Assembly (NCBI RefSeq): GCF_019749295.1
Contig: NZ_JACWFG010000001.1
Span: 580,604 to 644,603, forward strand
DNA length: 64,000 nucleotides
Direction: 5' to 3'
Origin: Neobacillus niacini
GTDB lineage: Bacteria > Bacillota > Bacilli > Bacillales > Cytobacillaceae
A program made the translations under genes and the position numbers. The stretch's first letter is position 1. Each line of letters opens with the position of its first letter. The notes under the pieces were generated by a model. It saw nothing but the letters and a program-made list of their open reading frames with translations. It searched no databases and was not told where the DNA came from. Shown here piece after piece: positions 46,199 through 55,730 of this stretch.

Positions 46199-46954
46199 TT
46201 AAAACTCTTCTAATACTACCGGATAAGTATTCTTTATTTCCTCACCGCTGCGCTCATAAACAGTGAAGATTAATGAACCATTATCAGGCAGTTTATCCTT
46301 TGGGATGTGAACTTCAAGTTTGAAGTGCTCCCACTCCTGACTTCTCTTTGTTCTAATAGGTTTCTCAGTAATATATTCTACATGCCCATCCTCGACGATA
46401 TAAAAAAGTCCAACAGATCCTTTGGACTCTCCAGTTATCAAATAATTGCCGCTGTCACCTGTTGCCTTCACATTCCGAATAACAGGATTTTCTTCTGGCA
46501 AATTAAAATTCACCTTGCTGACTACTCTTTGTTTGTTACTCAATGGCTTGTCATTTAGTTCCCTAGATAAAAGAGCTGCAGTAACTGTATATTGACCCGC
46601 AGGCACTCTTTCTCCATTCACCTGGTAATTCCAGCTCTCTATTTTCCGATAGGTTTGATATGGATCAATTTTTACAGTTTGCAGTGCCTGTAAAAAGAAG
46701 CGTCCTTTTGAATAACGATAAACCTCTAGACCAGATGGATCTGTAACAGAAATCTCATAATACTGTGAGCTTGGGAACTTCAAACTCAATGGTTCATCAC
46801 CTTCATTTTTGATGAGAATCTCAAATTCCACTTTATCCTGCCCAGCAATAGGAATAATTGAAAACTGAAATCGTTGATCATTCTCACCATTGTTCGCTTC
46901 TCCTTTTAAACTAAACGGAAATAGAAACAAGATTATACATAAAAAACTTTTCAA
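46199..46954 (-). CDS. Secreted BsuPI/Gmad2-domain protein
   Basis: Exported protein of 251 residues: a signal peptide of about 20 residues (F-L-C-I-I-L-F-L-F-P-F), then a BsuPI-type beta domain (about 30-140; E-I-L-I-K-N-E-G-D-E-P) and a C-terminal Gmad2 immunoglobulin-like domain (about 153-250; I-x-N-V-K-A-T-G-D-S-G). BsuPI domains are related to an intracellular proteinase inhibitor, Gmad2 to spore germination proteins. Function unknown. It is 11 bp after yitT. Confidence 0.78.
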   Translation of the reverse strand: MKSFLCIILFLFPFSLKGEANNGENDQRFQFSIIPIAGQDKVEFEILIKNEGDEPLSLKFPSSQYYEISVTDPSGLEVYRYSKGRFFLQALQTVKIDPYQTYRKIESWNYQVNGERVPAGQYTVTAALLSRELNDKPLSNKQRVVSKVNFNLPEENPVIRNVKATGDSGNYLITGESKGSVGLFYIVEDGHVEYITEKPIRTKRSQEWEHFKLEVHIPKDKLPDNGSLIFTVYERSGEEIKNTYPVVLEEF

Positions 46955-46965
46955 ACTTTCCCCTC

Positions 46966-47808
46966 CTATTCACGCCTAAAGAAACCGTAAATTCCAGTTG
47001 TTTGAATGATATTGGTAAATGCATTGGGATCAACCTCAGCAAGGATACGTTCCAAATCATATAACTCATAGCGCGTTATAACAATCATCAGCATGTCTTT
47101 CGGTTCATTTGAAAAAGCACCTTTTGCAGGAATCAATGTAATTCCCCTTACCAATTGCGAATGGATTGCTGCCTTTAGCTCATCTGCCTTTTTCGTAATA
47201 ATCATGGCTGTAAGCTTTGCATGTCTCGTATGGATAGCGTCCACTACTCTTGTTGAAGCATACAAGGAAACAATTGTATAAAGAGCTTTTTCCCATCCAT
47301 ATAAAAAACCAGCTGTAATAATAATAAATGCATTTAAAATAAACATATAACTGCCAATTGGTTTATCTTTCATCCTAGATAAAACCATGGCAATAATATC
47401 TAAGCCTCCAGTTGACGCACCCCATTTTAATGTAAGTCCAACTCCAACTGCTAATATTACCCCGCCAAATACAGCATTAAGAAGAATATCTTTCGAAACT
47501 TGCGTAATGGGAATCAATTCTAAGAATAGTGAGGATAAAGCCACACTCAAAAAACTATAGATGGTGAAGGATTTTCCTACCTTCAACCACCCTAAAATGG
47601 CTACTGGTATATTTAGCAATAGTAATAGAAATCCCATTGAGATATTTAAGGGGGTTTGTTCGCTTAATACTTTTGATAATAATTGTGCAATTCCAGTAAA
47701 TCCACTAGAATAAACATTTGCTGGAATTAAAAATAAGTTTATCGCCAGGGCATTTAGGAATGCACCCACAATAACAATTATTGATTTCTTGGTTTGCTGC
47801 CAAAACAA
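46966..47808 (-). CDS. yitT: YitT family membrane protein (DUF161/DUF2179)
   Basis: Membrane protein of about 280 residues with five to six helices (DUF161 repeats) and a cytoplasmic C-terminal DUF2179 domain of about 80 residues (R-G-I-T-L-I-P-A-K-G-A-F). Transport or signalling function unproven. The best start is a TTG at 47808, nine bases after AAGGAG; an earlier TTG at 47826 is also in frame. It is upstream of the BsuPI/Gmad2 gene and probably co-transcribed. Confidence 0.88.
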   Translation of the reverse strand: MFWQQTKKSIIVIVGAFLNALAINLFLIPANVYSSGFTGIAQLLSKVLSEQTPLNISMGFLLLLLNIPVAILGWLKVGKSFTIYSFLSVALSSLFLELIPITQVSKDILLNAVFGGVILAVGVGLTLKWGASTGGLDIIAMVLSRMKDKPIGSYMFILNAFIIITAGFLYGWEKALYTIVSLYASTRVVDAIHTRHAKLTAMIITKKADELKAAIHSQLVRGITLIPAKGAFSNEPKDMLMIVITRYELYDLERILAEVDPNAFTNIIQTTGIYGFFRRE

Positions 47809-47921
47809 AAGCACCATCTCCTTCAATTTTTTAAGGCTAATCTCTAAACAGATAATTGTATTTTCGAGGTGAAACCGATAAACTAAAACTAACTATAATA
47901 GCTTGAAAGCAGGTGAGCTTC

Positions 47922-48782
47922 ATGCCGGTAAAAATACTAGCTGACAGCGCATGCGATTTACCCAAAGATTTTTACCCTGAACATAACGTCACATTATTTC
48001 CACTAAAGGTTCAGGTTAATGGGCAAGAATATGAGGATGTTAAAACGATTGATCCTAAAACTGTTTATGACGCCATACGCTCTGGCGATGTTCCTAAAAC
48101 GTCTCAAGTTTCTCCTTTATTATTTGAGGAAGTCTTTACGAAAATGGCTGAAAATAATGAGGATGGAATATATATTGCTTTCTCATCAGCTTTATCTGGT
48201 ACATATCAGACATCTGTTATGATTCTTGACCAAGTAAAGGAAAAATATCCAAACTTTAATTTAACGATTGTCGATACAAAATGTGCTTCTCTTGGTTTTG
48301 GTCTTTCTGTTAAAGAAGCAGCAAGGCTTGCAGCCCAAAATGCCTCAAAGGAAGAAATTTTAAATGATGTGCTATTTCGCAGTCAGCATATGGAGCATTT
48401 GTTTACGGTAGAGGACTTAGATTATTTAGCTAAAGGTGGTCGTGTATCTAAAGCCTCAGCCTTTCTGGGTGGATTACTAAACATAAAACCTATTCTAAAT
48501 GTAGAGGACGGGAAACTCGTTCCAATTGAAAAAATTCGCGGGAAAAAGAAAGTTTATCGTCGCATAATTGAAATCATGAAAGAGCGCGGTGAAAACTTTA
48601 AGGATCAAATTGTTGGAATAAGCCACGCGGATACAATTGAAACCGCCTTAGAGGTAAAAGCGTTGATTGAGGAGGAACTGAATCCACAAGAGGTTTATAT
48701 TAGTTCTATTGGTTCCGCAGTTGGTGCTCATACAGGCCCAGGCACCATTTCCATTTTCTTTTTAAACAAATTGCCATCATAA
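47922..48782 (+). CDS. yitS: DegV family fatty acid-binding protein (YitS)
   Basis: DegV/FakB fold protein of 286 residues that binds a fatty acid and, with a FakA kinase, feeds it into phospholipid synthesis (as shown for FakB proteins). Conserved: D-S-A-C-D-L-P near residue 7, T-S-Q-V-S near 62, S-S-A-L-S-G-T near 93-99 and the R-V-S-K-A-S-A-F-L-G-G-L-L-N-I-K-P stretch near 170-186. The ATG 47922 follows AGGTGA. Single gene. Confidence 0.9.
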   Translation: MPVKILADSACDLPKDFYPEHNVTLFPLKVQVNGQEYEDVKTIDPKTVYDAIRSGDVPKTSQVSPLLFEEVFTKMAENNEDGIYIAFSSALSGTYQTSVMILDQVKEKYPNFNLTIVDTKCASLGFGLSVKEAARLAAQNASKEEILNDVLFRSQHMEHLFTVEDLDYLAKGGRVSKASAFLGGLLNIKPILNVEDGKLVPIEKIRGKKKVYRRIIEIMKERGENFKDQIVGISHADTIETALEVKALIEEELNPQEVYISSIGSAVGAHTGPGTISIFFLNKLPS

Positions 48783-48790
48783 TTTAATAA

Positions 48791-48822
48791 AAAATAAGCG
48801 GGAGAAAATCCCGCTTATTTTT
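48791..48822 (+). terminator. Intrinsic terminator after yitS
   Basis: An AATAAGCGGGA/TCCCGCTTATT stem followed by TTTA. Confidence 0.85.
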
Positions 48823-48952
48823 ATTTATGATCTGTTTTTTTCGAGTATTGGTTTTTACCAGCTTGACGATTTTTTTCTCTCATCATATTTTTCTCATGTC
48901 TTAGTGCATTATTATCTTGAGCTTTTTTATCATTATCTGATGTATGCGGCAT
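48821..48952 (-). CDS. DUF3941 family small protein (43 residues)
   Basis: Very hydrophilic peptide reading M-P-H-T-S-D-N-D-K-K-A at the start and ending G-K-N-Q-Y-S-K-K-T-D-H-K; it matches the short DUF3941 family of bacilli. Two in-frame ATGs exist; the one at 48952 lies 7 bases after AAAGGGG. Function unknown, but the composition suggests a small acid-soluble-like or coat-associated protein. Confidence 0.7.
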   Translation of the reverse strand: MPHTSDNDKKAQDNNALRHEKNMMREKNRQAGKNQYSKKTDHK

Positions 48953-49021
48953 ACTCATACCCCTTTCAAAATGCTTTCAACATTAGTGTTGTCCATTTAT
49001 AAAAGAGTATGTAGAAAAAAA

Positions 49022-49885
49022 TTAATCTTTCTTAAGATATGTCCAGCTTCCTTCTTGATAAACACGGCCATCTTTCATAAGTTTTCCAAGCGCACGTTTA
49101 AATGCACCTTTACTTAACTGAAAACGTTCCTGTATCTCTTCAGGCATGCTTTTATCATTAAATGGCATAGCACCATTTCTGCTCATTAAATATTCAAAGA
49201 TTCGTTCAGCCTCAAGGTCTTGTGCTTCTTGCTTCCTCGCAAGTAACGACACATTTACTGTTCCATCTTCCTTGACGTCAATAATTCTTCCTTCTACCAT
49301 TTGTCCTAACCGTGGCTCTGTTTGTCTTTGAGACTCATGAATGAATCCTTTATAGCCCTCAATGGTATAGATCCAGCTGCCTACCTTTGCTGTACGATAG
49401 ATATGCCCCTGAACATTTTTGTTAAAATCTTTCCTAGTTGCCTGATTAGAAATCGATTCAATAACAGGGTCAGTCGCAAGCTTAGCATATAGCAGAAAAT
49501 TATTATTCACCCTCAATGTAACATAAACCAAATCCCCTGCCTTTGGCCAGACTGATTTATGAACAGGGAGATCATCAATCCCTAATAATAAATCCTTTTT
49601 AATCCCAATATCTAAAAACACTCCAACATGAGGGTTAGAATCTACTACTTTAAGCCAAGCATATTTACCAATCGCAACTTCAGGTATGGTTGTAGAAGCA
49701 GAGGTCCTGCCTTCGGAGTCAACATAAAGGAAGACTTCTACAGATTCATCTTCCTCATAATCCCGGTCAGCCTCATTTATATGCAACAAAACATCTTCAT
49801 TTCCATCTGTTAAAAAATACCCGAAGTCGGCTTTTCGTGCTACGGTTAACGTAACGGTTTGACCAATTAGTTCTTGTAAAGACAT
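49022..49885 (-). CDS. yitL: CvfB-like S1 RNA-binding protein (YitL)
   Basis: CvfB/YitL family, 287 residues: three S1-like OB domains (about 1-65, 70-135, 145-215) and a C-terminal winged helix (about 225-287; E-I-Q-E-R-F-Q-L-S-K-G-A-F-K-R-A-L-G). In Staphylococcus CvfB affects virulence gene expression by RNA binding. Single gene, divergent from yitK. Confidence 0.9.
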   Translation of the reverse strand: MSLQELIGQTVTLTVARKADFGYFLTDGNEDVLLHINEADRDYEEDESVEVFLYVDSEGRTSASTTIPEVAIGKYAWLKVVDSNPHVGVFLDIGIKKDLLLGIDDLPVHKSVWPKAGDLVYVTLRVNNNFLLYAKLATDPVIESISNQATRKDFNKNVQGHIYRTAKVGSWIYTIEGYKGFIHESQRQTEPRLGQMVEGRIIDVKEDGTVNVSLLARKQEAQDLEAERIFEYLMSRNGAMPFNDKSMPEEIQERFQLSKGAFKRALGKLMKDGRVYQEGSWTYLKKD

Positions 49886-50021
49886 CTTAACTCACCTTTT
49901 CTCTCCTATAGTTGTCTATAGGGTTGTTTGACTTGCTATATTTTACTATAATGAAGCCATAAAGGGAAACTTTAGCAAAATTACATACCGTAATTAAAAA
50001 TATTTTGGAGGTATTATTACT

Positions 50022-50513
50022 ATGGCCAAAGATGAATCTTTTGATATTGTATCCAAAGTCGATTTTCCGGAAGTCACAAATGCAATTACTGCAACGATGA
50101 AGGAAATTAAAACTCGTTATGATTTTAAAGGCAGCAAAAGTGAAGTTACTCTTGATAAAGAAGAGCTTGTTCTGGTTTCAGATGACGAATTTAAAATGGA
50201 TCAACTGAAGGACGTCCTGCTTGGCAGGTTAATCAAAAGAGGTGTTCCCGTTAAGAATCTAGATTATGGAAAATTGGAAAAAGCATCTGGCGGGACTGTT
50301 CGTCAAAGAGCAAAACTTGTCCAAGGAATTGATAAAGAAAATGCTAAAAAAATTAACACCATTATTAAAAATAGCGGCCTTAAGGTAAAAAGCCAAATTC
50401 AGGACGACCAAGTACGTGTTAGCGGTAAGAACCGTGATGACCTGCAGAAGATTATCTCTTTGGTACGCGAAGCAGACCTTACAGTCGATGTCCAATTTAT
50501 TAACTATCGATGA
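50022..50513 (+). CDS. yitK: YajQ family nucleotide-binding protein (YitK)
   Basis: YajQ family (163 residues), two ferredoxin-like domains. The N-terminal [11 protein letters not shown] and the R-Y-D-F-K-G-S motif near residue 34 are diagnostic. Some members bind cyclic di-GMP, others nucleic acid; which applies here cannot be told. A GGAGGT site precedes the ATG. An adjacent terminator makes it monocistronic. Confidence 0.93.
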   Translation: MAKDESFDIVSKVDFPEVTNAITATMKEIKTRYDFKGSKSEVTLDKEELVLVSDDEFKMDQLKDVLLGRLIKRGVPVKNLDYGKLEKASGGTVRQRAKLVQGIDKENAKKINTIIKNSGLKVKSQIQDDQVRVSGKNRDDLQKIISLVREADLTVDVQFINYR

Positions 50514-50523
50514 TCAATATTTA

Positions 50524-50558
50524 CAGGAGAAAAGGAAAATTCCTCTTCTCCTTTTTTA
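50524..50558 (+). terminator. Intrinsic terminator after yitK
   Basis: An AGGAGAAAAGGAA/TTCCTCTTCTCCT stem followed by TTTTT. Confidence 0.78.
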
Positions 50559-50623
50559 TTTGCTAATATTTTCGTTCATATTCCTTAAACTAACATGGTA
50601 AATAATCTTGGAGGTAGGAATGA

Positions 50624-51499
50624 ATGACTAACAACAAACAACAACAGCAGAAGAAGTCTTTCCCCCCGCAGCATCAAAATCATCAGCCTGGGGTCGAAAG
50701 TGAAATGAACCCTCGTCCCGTTTCAGTGGACACTAACTATAAAAGCGCAGGGAAACTGGCAGGGAAAACAGCGATTATTACTGGCGGGGATAGTGGTATT
50801 GGAAAATCTGTTGCTATTTATTTTGCTAAAGAAGGTGCAGATGTTGCCATCGCCTACTTAGAGGAGCAGCAGGATGCAGAAGAAACAAAAGCACTTGTTG
50901 AAGCAGAAGGGCGTAACTGCCTTCTCTTTGCTGGTGACATTGGCAGCGAAAAATTTTGTAAAGATATTGTAAAGCAAATAAAAGAGCAATTTGGAAAAAT
51001 TGATATTTTAGTTAATAATGCAGCAGAGCAGCACCCGCAGAAAAGTCTGCTGGATATAACCTCTGAACAGCTTGAAAAAACGTTTAGGACTAATATTTTC
51101 TCCTACTTTTATATGTCCAAAATGGTATTACCATACTTAAAAAAGGGTGCCTCCATTATCAATACCACTTCGATTACAGCCTATGCCGGGCACGAAGAAT
51201 TATTAGATTACTCAGCTACAAAAGGGGCTATAGTAACTTTCACACGTTCGTTAGCAAAATCCCTGGCTCCGGAGGGGATAAGAGTAAATGGTGTCGCACC
51301 AGGTCCGATTTGGACACCGCTCATTCCTTCAACATTCACTGAAGACCAAGTCGCTTCCTTTGGTACAGATACCCCTATGGGGAGAGCCGGCCAACCTTAC
51401 GAGTTAGCCCCAAGCTATGTATATCTTGCATCTGATGATTCATCCTATGTAAGTGGTCAAATACTCCATGTTAATGGCGGTAAAATCGTTAATGGATAG
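50624..51499 (+). CDS. SDR family oxidoreductase (YhxC/YhdF general-stress type)
   Basis: Classical short-chain dehydrogenase of 291 residues with an extra glutamine-rich 45-residue N-terminus typical of the YhxC/YhxD/GS39 group. Motifs: T-G-G-D-S-G-I-G near 52-59 (cofactor), N-N-A-A-E near 127, catalytic S-x12-Y-S-A-T-K near 174-195, and the substrate loop P-G-P-I-W-T-P. Probably NADP-dependent alcohol/aldehyde reductase linked to stress; substrate unknown. GGAGGTAGG precedes the ATG. Confidence 0.9.
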   Translation: MTNNKQQQQKKSFPPQHQNHQPGVESEMNPRPVSVDTNYKSAGKLAGKTAIITGGDSGIGKSVAIYFAKEGADVAIAYLEEQQDAEETKALVEAEGRNCLLFAGDIGSEKFCKDIVKQIKEQFGKIDILVNNAAEQHPQKSLLDITSEQLEKTFRTNIFSYFYMSKMVLPYLKKGASIINTTSITAYAGHEELLDYSATKGAIVTFTRSLAKSLAPEGIRVNGVAPGPIWTPLIPSTFTEDQVASFGTDTPMGRAGQPYELAPSYVYLASDDSSYVSGQILHVNGGKIVNG

Positions 51500-51524
51500 A
51501 ATATTTACTAGGAATCCAAGCTAG

Positions 51525-51567
51525 AAAAAAAAGGCGATCCTTCCCCAATGAAGAATCGCCTTTTTTG
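51525..51567. terminator. Bidirectional terminator
   Basis: An AAAAAAGGCGATCCTTC/GAAGAATCGCCTTTTTT stem between convergent genes. Confidence 0.88.
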
Positions 51568-51574
51568 ATAATTT

Positions 51575-53086
51575 TTATTTTTTTCTCTTCTTTACTTTTA
51601 TGATAAAAAGAGTAAATAAAATGTAGACTGCAACTAGTGATCCAATTAGAGGAAGATTAATCCCGCTCTTTTTTGCAAGCACATAAATCTCTGCTTCATC
51701 TCGGTCAATTATCAGATCATACTGGTTATCTTTAGTGCTTCGGACTAAATCTCCATTAAGCATTCCACGAAGTTCTTTTCCACCATCAATTTGCTCATCG
51801 CTTAAGGTAACATTTTGAGATTCACTTGTATTATTGATAGCAATAATCGCCGTTTCATCTTGGTAGACGCGTTTATAAACAGCCATTCCATCTTTTTCAT
51901 AAAGCATCTCCATACTTCCCCGCGTCAAAGAAGGCAGCTGATTTCTTAATTCGCCAAGCTTCGTAATATAATCAATGAGCTCTTTTTCTGTCCTAAAATT
52001 CATTGGCTGGTGGTTGTCCGGAATTTCTCCGCCATTTAAAGCAATTTCACTGCCATAAAAGACGATTGGGATGCCTGGGGTACTATATATATAAGTCAAA
52101 GCCGTCCGCCAGCGGGCTCCTGGAAAATGTTTGTTCTTAACAATATCACTTGTAAACCTAGTCGTCAGTTCATTATCAAAAAATTGCGGCTGTATTTCTG
52201 GTTTTTGAAGATCATTATCTTTCAACTCATTAAACGATTGATTGGTAGAAGCAAAGACCCTGCGCAGGTTCTCACTATGTTGATAATCAGTAACGCTGTC
52301 AATTCCTGCACCTGCATATGTTTCAAGACCTACTTCACTGTTTGAGGTGGTGATCCCTAAAAGAAAAAAGTTTTCCTTTTCGCTTTTGACTTCTTTTGCA
52401 AAATCACTCCAAAAAGAAACAGGTACATGATTTACTTCTGGAAGGCTGTATCCATCTATATCCGTCTCATTTATCCACCATTTGGCGGCATCCAATAAAT
52501 ATTTTTTAACTTCAGGGTTGTCCTGATTTAAGTCAGGAAGACCATTCACCCAGCCATTCAATACCTCATCCTGATCAGCCCAATTGGCAATTTCTCGTTT
52601 TTTGTTGAACCAGTCTTGCTTCGTTTCATCCTTTACCCATGGATTTTCTGTGGAAACACTATTGGCTGTAAAATCAATGATCACTTTCATATCTCTTTTA
52701 TGTGCCTCTTGAACGAGCTTTTTAAAGAGCTTCATTGATCCAAAATGTTCTTCAATCTTATAAAAGTCATTCACCCAATAACCGTGGTATCCAAAAGGAG
52801 TATTGTCAAATATCGATGTTAACCGGACAGCTGTGAATCCCATATCCTTGAGATAATCAAGCTTATCCAAAACTCCCTGGAAATCCCCGCCATTGTAGGC
52901 AAGAGGGTCTAGAGTATTTACATCAATATCATTTTTCGTATCAGCATTAAAAAAACGATCGACCATTAAGCTATAAACAGTTTCATCCTGCCACTTCCGT
53001 GTATCCTTCTTTGTCTCTGCGTAAGCTGGTACTGCTGAAATAATTAAAATACAAAATAAAATGAGTGTAATCAAGGTTTTCTTCAT
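51575..53086 (-). CDS. Membrane-anchored GH13 amylase homologue lacking catalytic residues
   Basis: Exported protein of about 503 residues: signal peptide 1-23 (P-A-Y-A cleavage), GH13-like barrel (about 30-395), beta C-terminal domain and a membrane helix near 478-497 with a K-K-R-K-K tail. The fold is well preserved, but every GH13 signature is altered: region I D-F-T-A-N-S (His to Ser), region II G-Y-S-L-P-E-V (Arg to Ser, nucleophile Asp to Pro at 216), region III L-G-I-T (acid Glu to Ile at 245) and region IV F-F-D-N-E-L (His-Asp to Glu-Leu). It is probably not a glycosidase. It lies just downstream of asnO on the same strand. Confidence 0.85.
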   Translation of the reverse strand: MKKTLITLILFCILIISAVPAYAETKKDTRKWQDETVYSLMVDRFFNADTKNDIDVNTLDPLAYNGGDFQGVLDKLDYLKDMGFTAVRLTSIFDNTPFGYHGYWVNDFYKIEEHFGSMKLFKKLVQEAHKRDMKVIIDFTANSVSTENPWVKDETKQDWFNKKREIANWADQDEVLNGWVNGLPDLNQDNPEVKKYLLDAAKWWINETDIDGYSLPEVNHVPVSFWSDFAKEVKSEKENFFLLGITTSNSEVGLETYAGAGIDSVTDYQHSENLRRVFASTNQSFNELKDNDLQKPEIQPQFFDNELTTRFTSDIVKNKHFPGARWRTALTYIYSTPGIPIVFYGSEIALNGGEIPDNHQPMNFRTEKELIDYITKLGELRNQLPSLTRGSMEMLYEKDGMAVYKRVYQDETAIIAINNTSESQNVTLSDEQIDGGKELRGMLNGDLVRSTKDNQYDLIIDRDEAEIYVLAKKSGINLPLIGSLVAVYILFTLFIIKVKKRKK

Positions 53087-53148
53087 CTTCAATCCCCTTC
53101 CATACACTCATTTTAATCTAATAAAGATGGTAATCCAACTATTAACGT

Positions 53149-54999
53149 CTATGCATTTATTATGTTAATATTGTAATCTTTAAACCAAATATCCAGCTGG
53201 ATAAAATAAGCTAATAGCTGTGGTCCTGACATCAACTGACCAAACCAAGGCTCTTTAAAAGAATTTCCTCCTGATTCAACGATTTCATTTAATAAATCAC
53301 GATTAAATAATTCATAAAGTACCGAGGACTTATCATTTAATATCTCCCGCATCTGCTTTTGAACAGCCTGCGTATAGGCTGGATTATGGGTTTTCGGGTA
53401 AGGACTTTTCTTACGATATAATACTTCCTCAGGGAGAACCCCTTCAAAAGCTTTTCTTAATATCCCCTTTTCCCTGCCATGAACCATTTTTACATCCCAC
53501 GGGATGTTCCAGACGTATTCTACAAGACGATGGTCTGCAAAGGGCACCCTAACTTCTAAACTCGCGCCCATACTCATCCGATCTTTTCGATCAAGCAGCG
53601 TTGTCATAAAATGTGTCATATTAATATAGAAAAGCTCTCTCCGTTTTGTTTCTGCCAAGCTCTCACCATCCAATTTAGGTGTTTCCTGGATGGCTTGATT
53701 GTATCTTTCGATAACATAATCCTTTAAATTCAGTTTTTGCTGCCAATCAGCTCTTAACAAATTGTTTCTTTCATTTACGGAACGCATCCAAGGGAAACCT
53801 GGTCTCTCTAAATCTTCCTTGCGGTGAAACCATGGATACCCTCCAAATATCTCATCTGCACATTCTCCTGAAAGACTAACAACAAAATCCTTTTTAATTT
53901 CTTTACAAAACCAAAGCAAGGAGGAATCAATGTCAGCCATACCAGGACAGTCGCGGACATGAACCGCTTCTGTTAAGTCTTTCACTAATTGATCCTGAGA
54001 AATGGTTTTGAAATGATGCTTTGTATTAAACTCATTGGTTACAATGTTAATCCATTTTTCATCCGCATTTGGCTGGAATTCATTTGCTTTGAAGAATTGG
54101 TCGTTTCCTTCATAGTCAATAGAATAAGTATGAAGCTGACCTTTTCCTTGGTCTTTAAATCCCTGTGCTGCAATGGCCGTGATAATACTTGAATCCAGGC
54201 CGCCTGATAAGAAGGTAGAGAGTGGAACATCCGATACCAGCTGCCTTGTTACAGCATCTGTTACCAAATAACGGACCTTTTCAGCCGTTTCCTCAACATT
54301 ATCCTTGTGCACATCACTCTTCACATTCCAATAGCGCCAAATCTTTAGCCCGTTTTTAGAAAAAGTCATGGCATGTGCCGGCCTTAACTCTTTAATTCCT
54401 TTAAAGATTCCAGATCCCGGCGTCCGTGACGGTCCTAAACCGAATATCTCGGCCAGCCCCTCATATTCCAGCTCTGTTTTCATCCCAGGGTTTGCAAGAA
54501 TAGCCTTGATTTCAGAAGCAAATACAATCCCGTTATTTAATTCTGTAAAAAATAAGGGTTTAACTCCTAACCGGTCGCGGCCAATAAACAATTGTTCTTT
54601 CTGCTGATCCCAAATAGCGAAGGCATATATCCCGTTTAAGAAATTTACGCACTCCTCCGCCCATTCTATATAGGCTGTTAACAGAACTTCTGTATCAGAA
54701 TGACCTTTAAAAGAATATCCTTTAGTAAGGAGAATTTTGCGGATATCTTCAGTATTGTACAACTCCCCATTGTAACAAATTGTATATTGTATACCATCTT
54801 TTTGTTTAGTCATTGGCTGTCTTCCCCCTTCAGGGTCAACAACTATCAGACGCTTATGACCAAATCCAGCATGTGTTTGAACCCAGAGGTTCGTTTCATC
54901 TGGTCCCCGCTTTGCTAGAGTTTTTGTCATTTTTTCAATCGCAGCTTTTTCATTTCTTAAATCTTTAGTAAAATCAGCCCATCCTGAAACTCCGCACAT
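53149..54999 (-). CDS. asnO: Asparagine synthase (glutamine-hydrolysing) AsnO
   Basis: Class II glutamine-dependent asparagine synthetase, about 616 residues. Starting at 54999 the protein reads M-C-G-V-S-G, so Cys2 is the glutaminase nucleophile; the synthetase domain has the ATP pyrophosphatase motif S-G-G-L-D-S-S near 264-270. The frame extends 13 codons upstream without function. The size and the neighbour yisN match B. subtilis asnO (yisO), a sporulation-expressed gene. The downstream amylase relative begins 63 bp after the stop. Confidence 0.94.
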   Translation of the reverse strand: MCGVSGWADFTKDLRNEKAAIEKMTKTLAKRGPDETNLWVQTHAGFGHKRLIVVDPEGGRQPMTKQKDGIQYTICYNGELYNTEDIRKILLTKGYSFKGHSDTEVLLTAYIEWAEECVNFLNGIYAFAIWDQQKEQLFIGRDRLGVKPLFFTELNNGIVFASEIKAILANPGMKTELEYEGLAEIFGLGPSRTPGSGIFKGIKELRPAHAMTFSKNGLKIWRYWNVKSDVHKDNVEETAEKVRYLVTDAVTRQLVSDVPLSTFLSGGLDSSIITAIAAQGFKDQGKGQLHTYSIDYEGNDQFFKANEFQPNADEKWINIVTNEFNTKHHFKTISQDQLVKDLTEAVHVRDCPGMADIDSSLLWFCKEIKKDFVVSLSGECADEIFGGYPWFHRKEDLERPGFPWMRSVNERNNLLRADWQQKLNLKDYVIERYNQAIQETPKLDGESLAETKRRELFYINMTHFMTTLLDRKDRMSMGASLEVRVPFADHRLVEYVWNIPWDVKMVHGREKGILRKAFEGVLPEEVLYRKKSPYPKTHNPAYTQAVQKQMREILNDKSSVLYELFNRDLLNEIVESGGNSFKEPWFGQLMSGPQLLAYFIQLDIWFKDYNINIINA

Positions 55000-55163
55000 A
55001 TAAAGCTCCTCTCTCCAGTAACTGACACTGGATATCATTACATGCTTTTATTCTATTCAGCCCAATTTATTTGGTAAATTGTCCAAATTAAAGATAAACA
55101 AGTTATAAAAGTTCATAAAGATGTCTACAAAGAAAAAGAAAGCATTAGGCACGGAGGTTAAAC

Positions 55164-55727
55164 ATGAATCGACAACAGAGAATTAAACTATTAGATTTTC
55201 AACTGAGGGCCTATAACGAAGGAGCAGTTGAGCAAATCAGTGATCAATGGATTTTTTTTGATGAGGAAACAGAAGAAGCAGCTATGCTTGATGACTATCT
55301 TCAGCAAGAGGTCGAAATATTTAGGGTTAATCGTTGGAGGAAAGGGATTTTAATCGAATCCGGAAAGATTCGAAGTGGAAATGAGCTGATAATGCTTCGC
55401 GACCATGACAAGGTTAGAATCAGGAAGCATTTAATTTACTCATTAGAGAGACTTTTAGAGGGAATGAATGATGACGCCTTCTTTCAATTTGTCACGACAT
55501 TAAACTCCCTAGACTTTTCTATTTATGATTGTATTTATTGTTATAATCACCTATCATTCTTGTCCGATGATAATCGAAAGGATGGGGTAAACTTTATTGT
55601 ATTCGATAACCAGGAGCAAATTTGTAATGTTCAACATCATTTTTGCTATTTTGAAAAGGTAAATGACCGCTTTGAATTTACCTTAAATACCGGAAAACGA
55701 TTGGTCATTGAAAAAATGATTTCATAA
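55164..55727 (+). CDS. yisN: DUF2777 family protein (YisN)
   Basis: Soluble protein of 187 residues resembling B. subtilis YisN (DUF2777), beside asnO as there. It starts M-N-R-Q-Q-R-I-K-L-L-D-F-Q-L-R-A, is rich in acidic and aromatic residues, and carries a C-I-Y-C-Y-N-H-L-S-F-L stretch in the middle. No catalytic motif is recognised. An AGGAGG-like site (GGAGG) lies 8 bases before the ATG. Confidence 0.75.
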   Translation: MNRQQRIKLLDFQLRAYNEGAVEQISDQWIFFDEETEEAAMLDDYLQQEVEIFRVNRWRKGILIESGKIRSGNELIMLRDHDKVRIRKHLIYSLERLLEGMNDDAFFQFVTTLNSLDFSIYDCIYCYNHLSFLSDDNRKDGVNFIVFDNQEQICNVQHHFCYFEKVNDRFEFTLNTGKRLVIEKMIS

Positions 55728-55730
55728 TAG

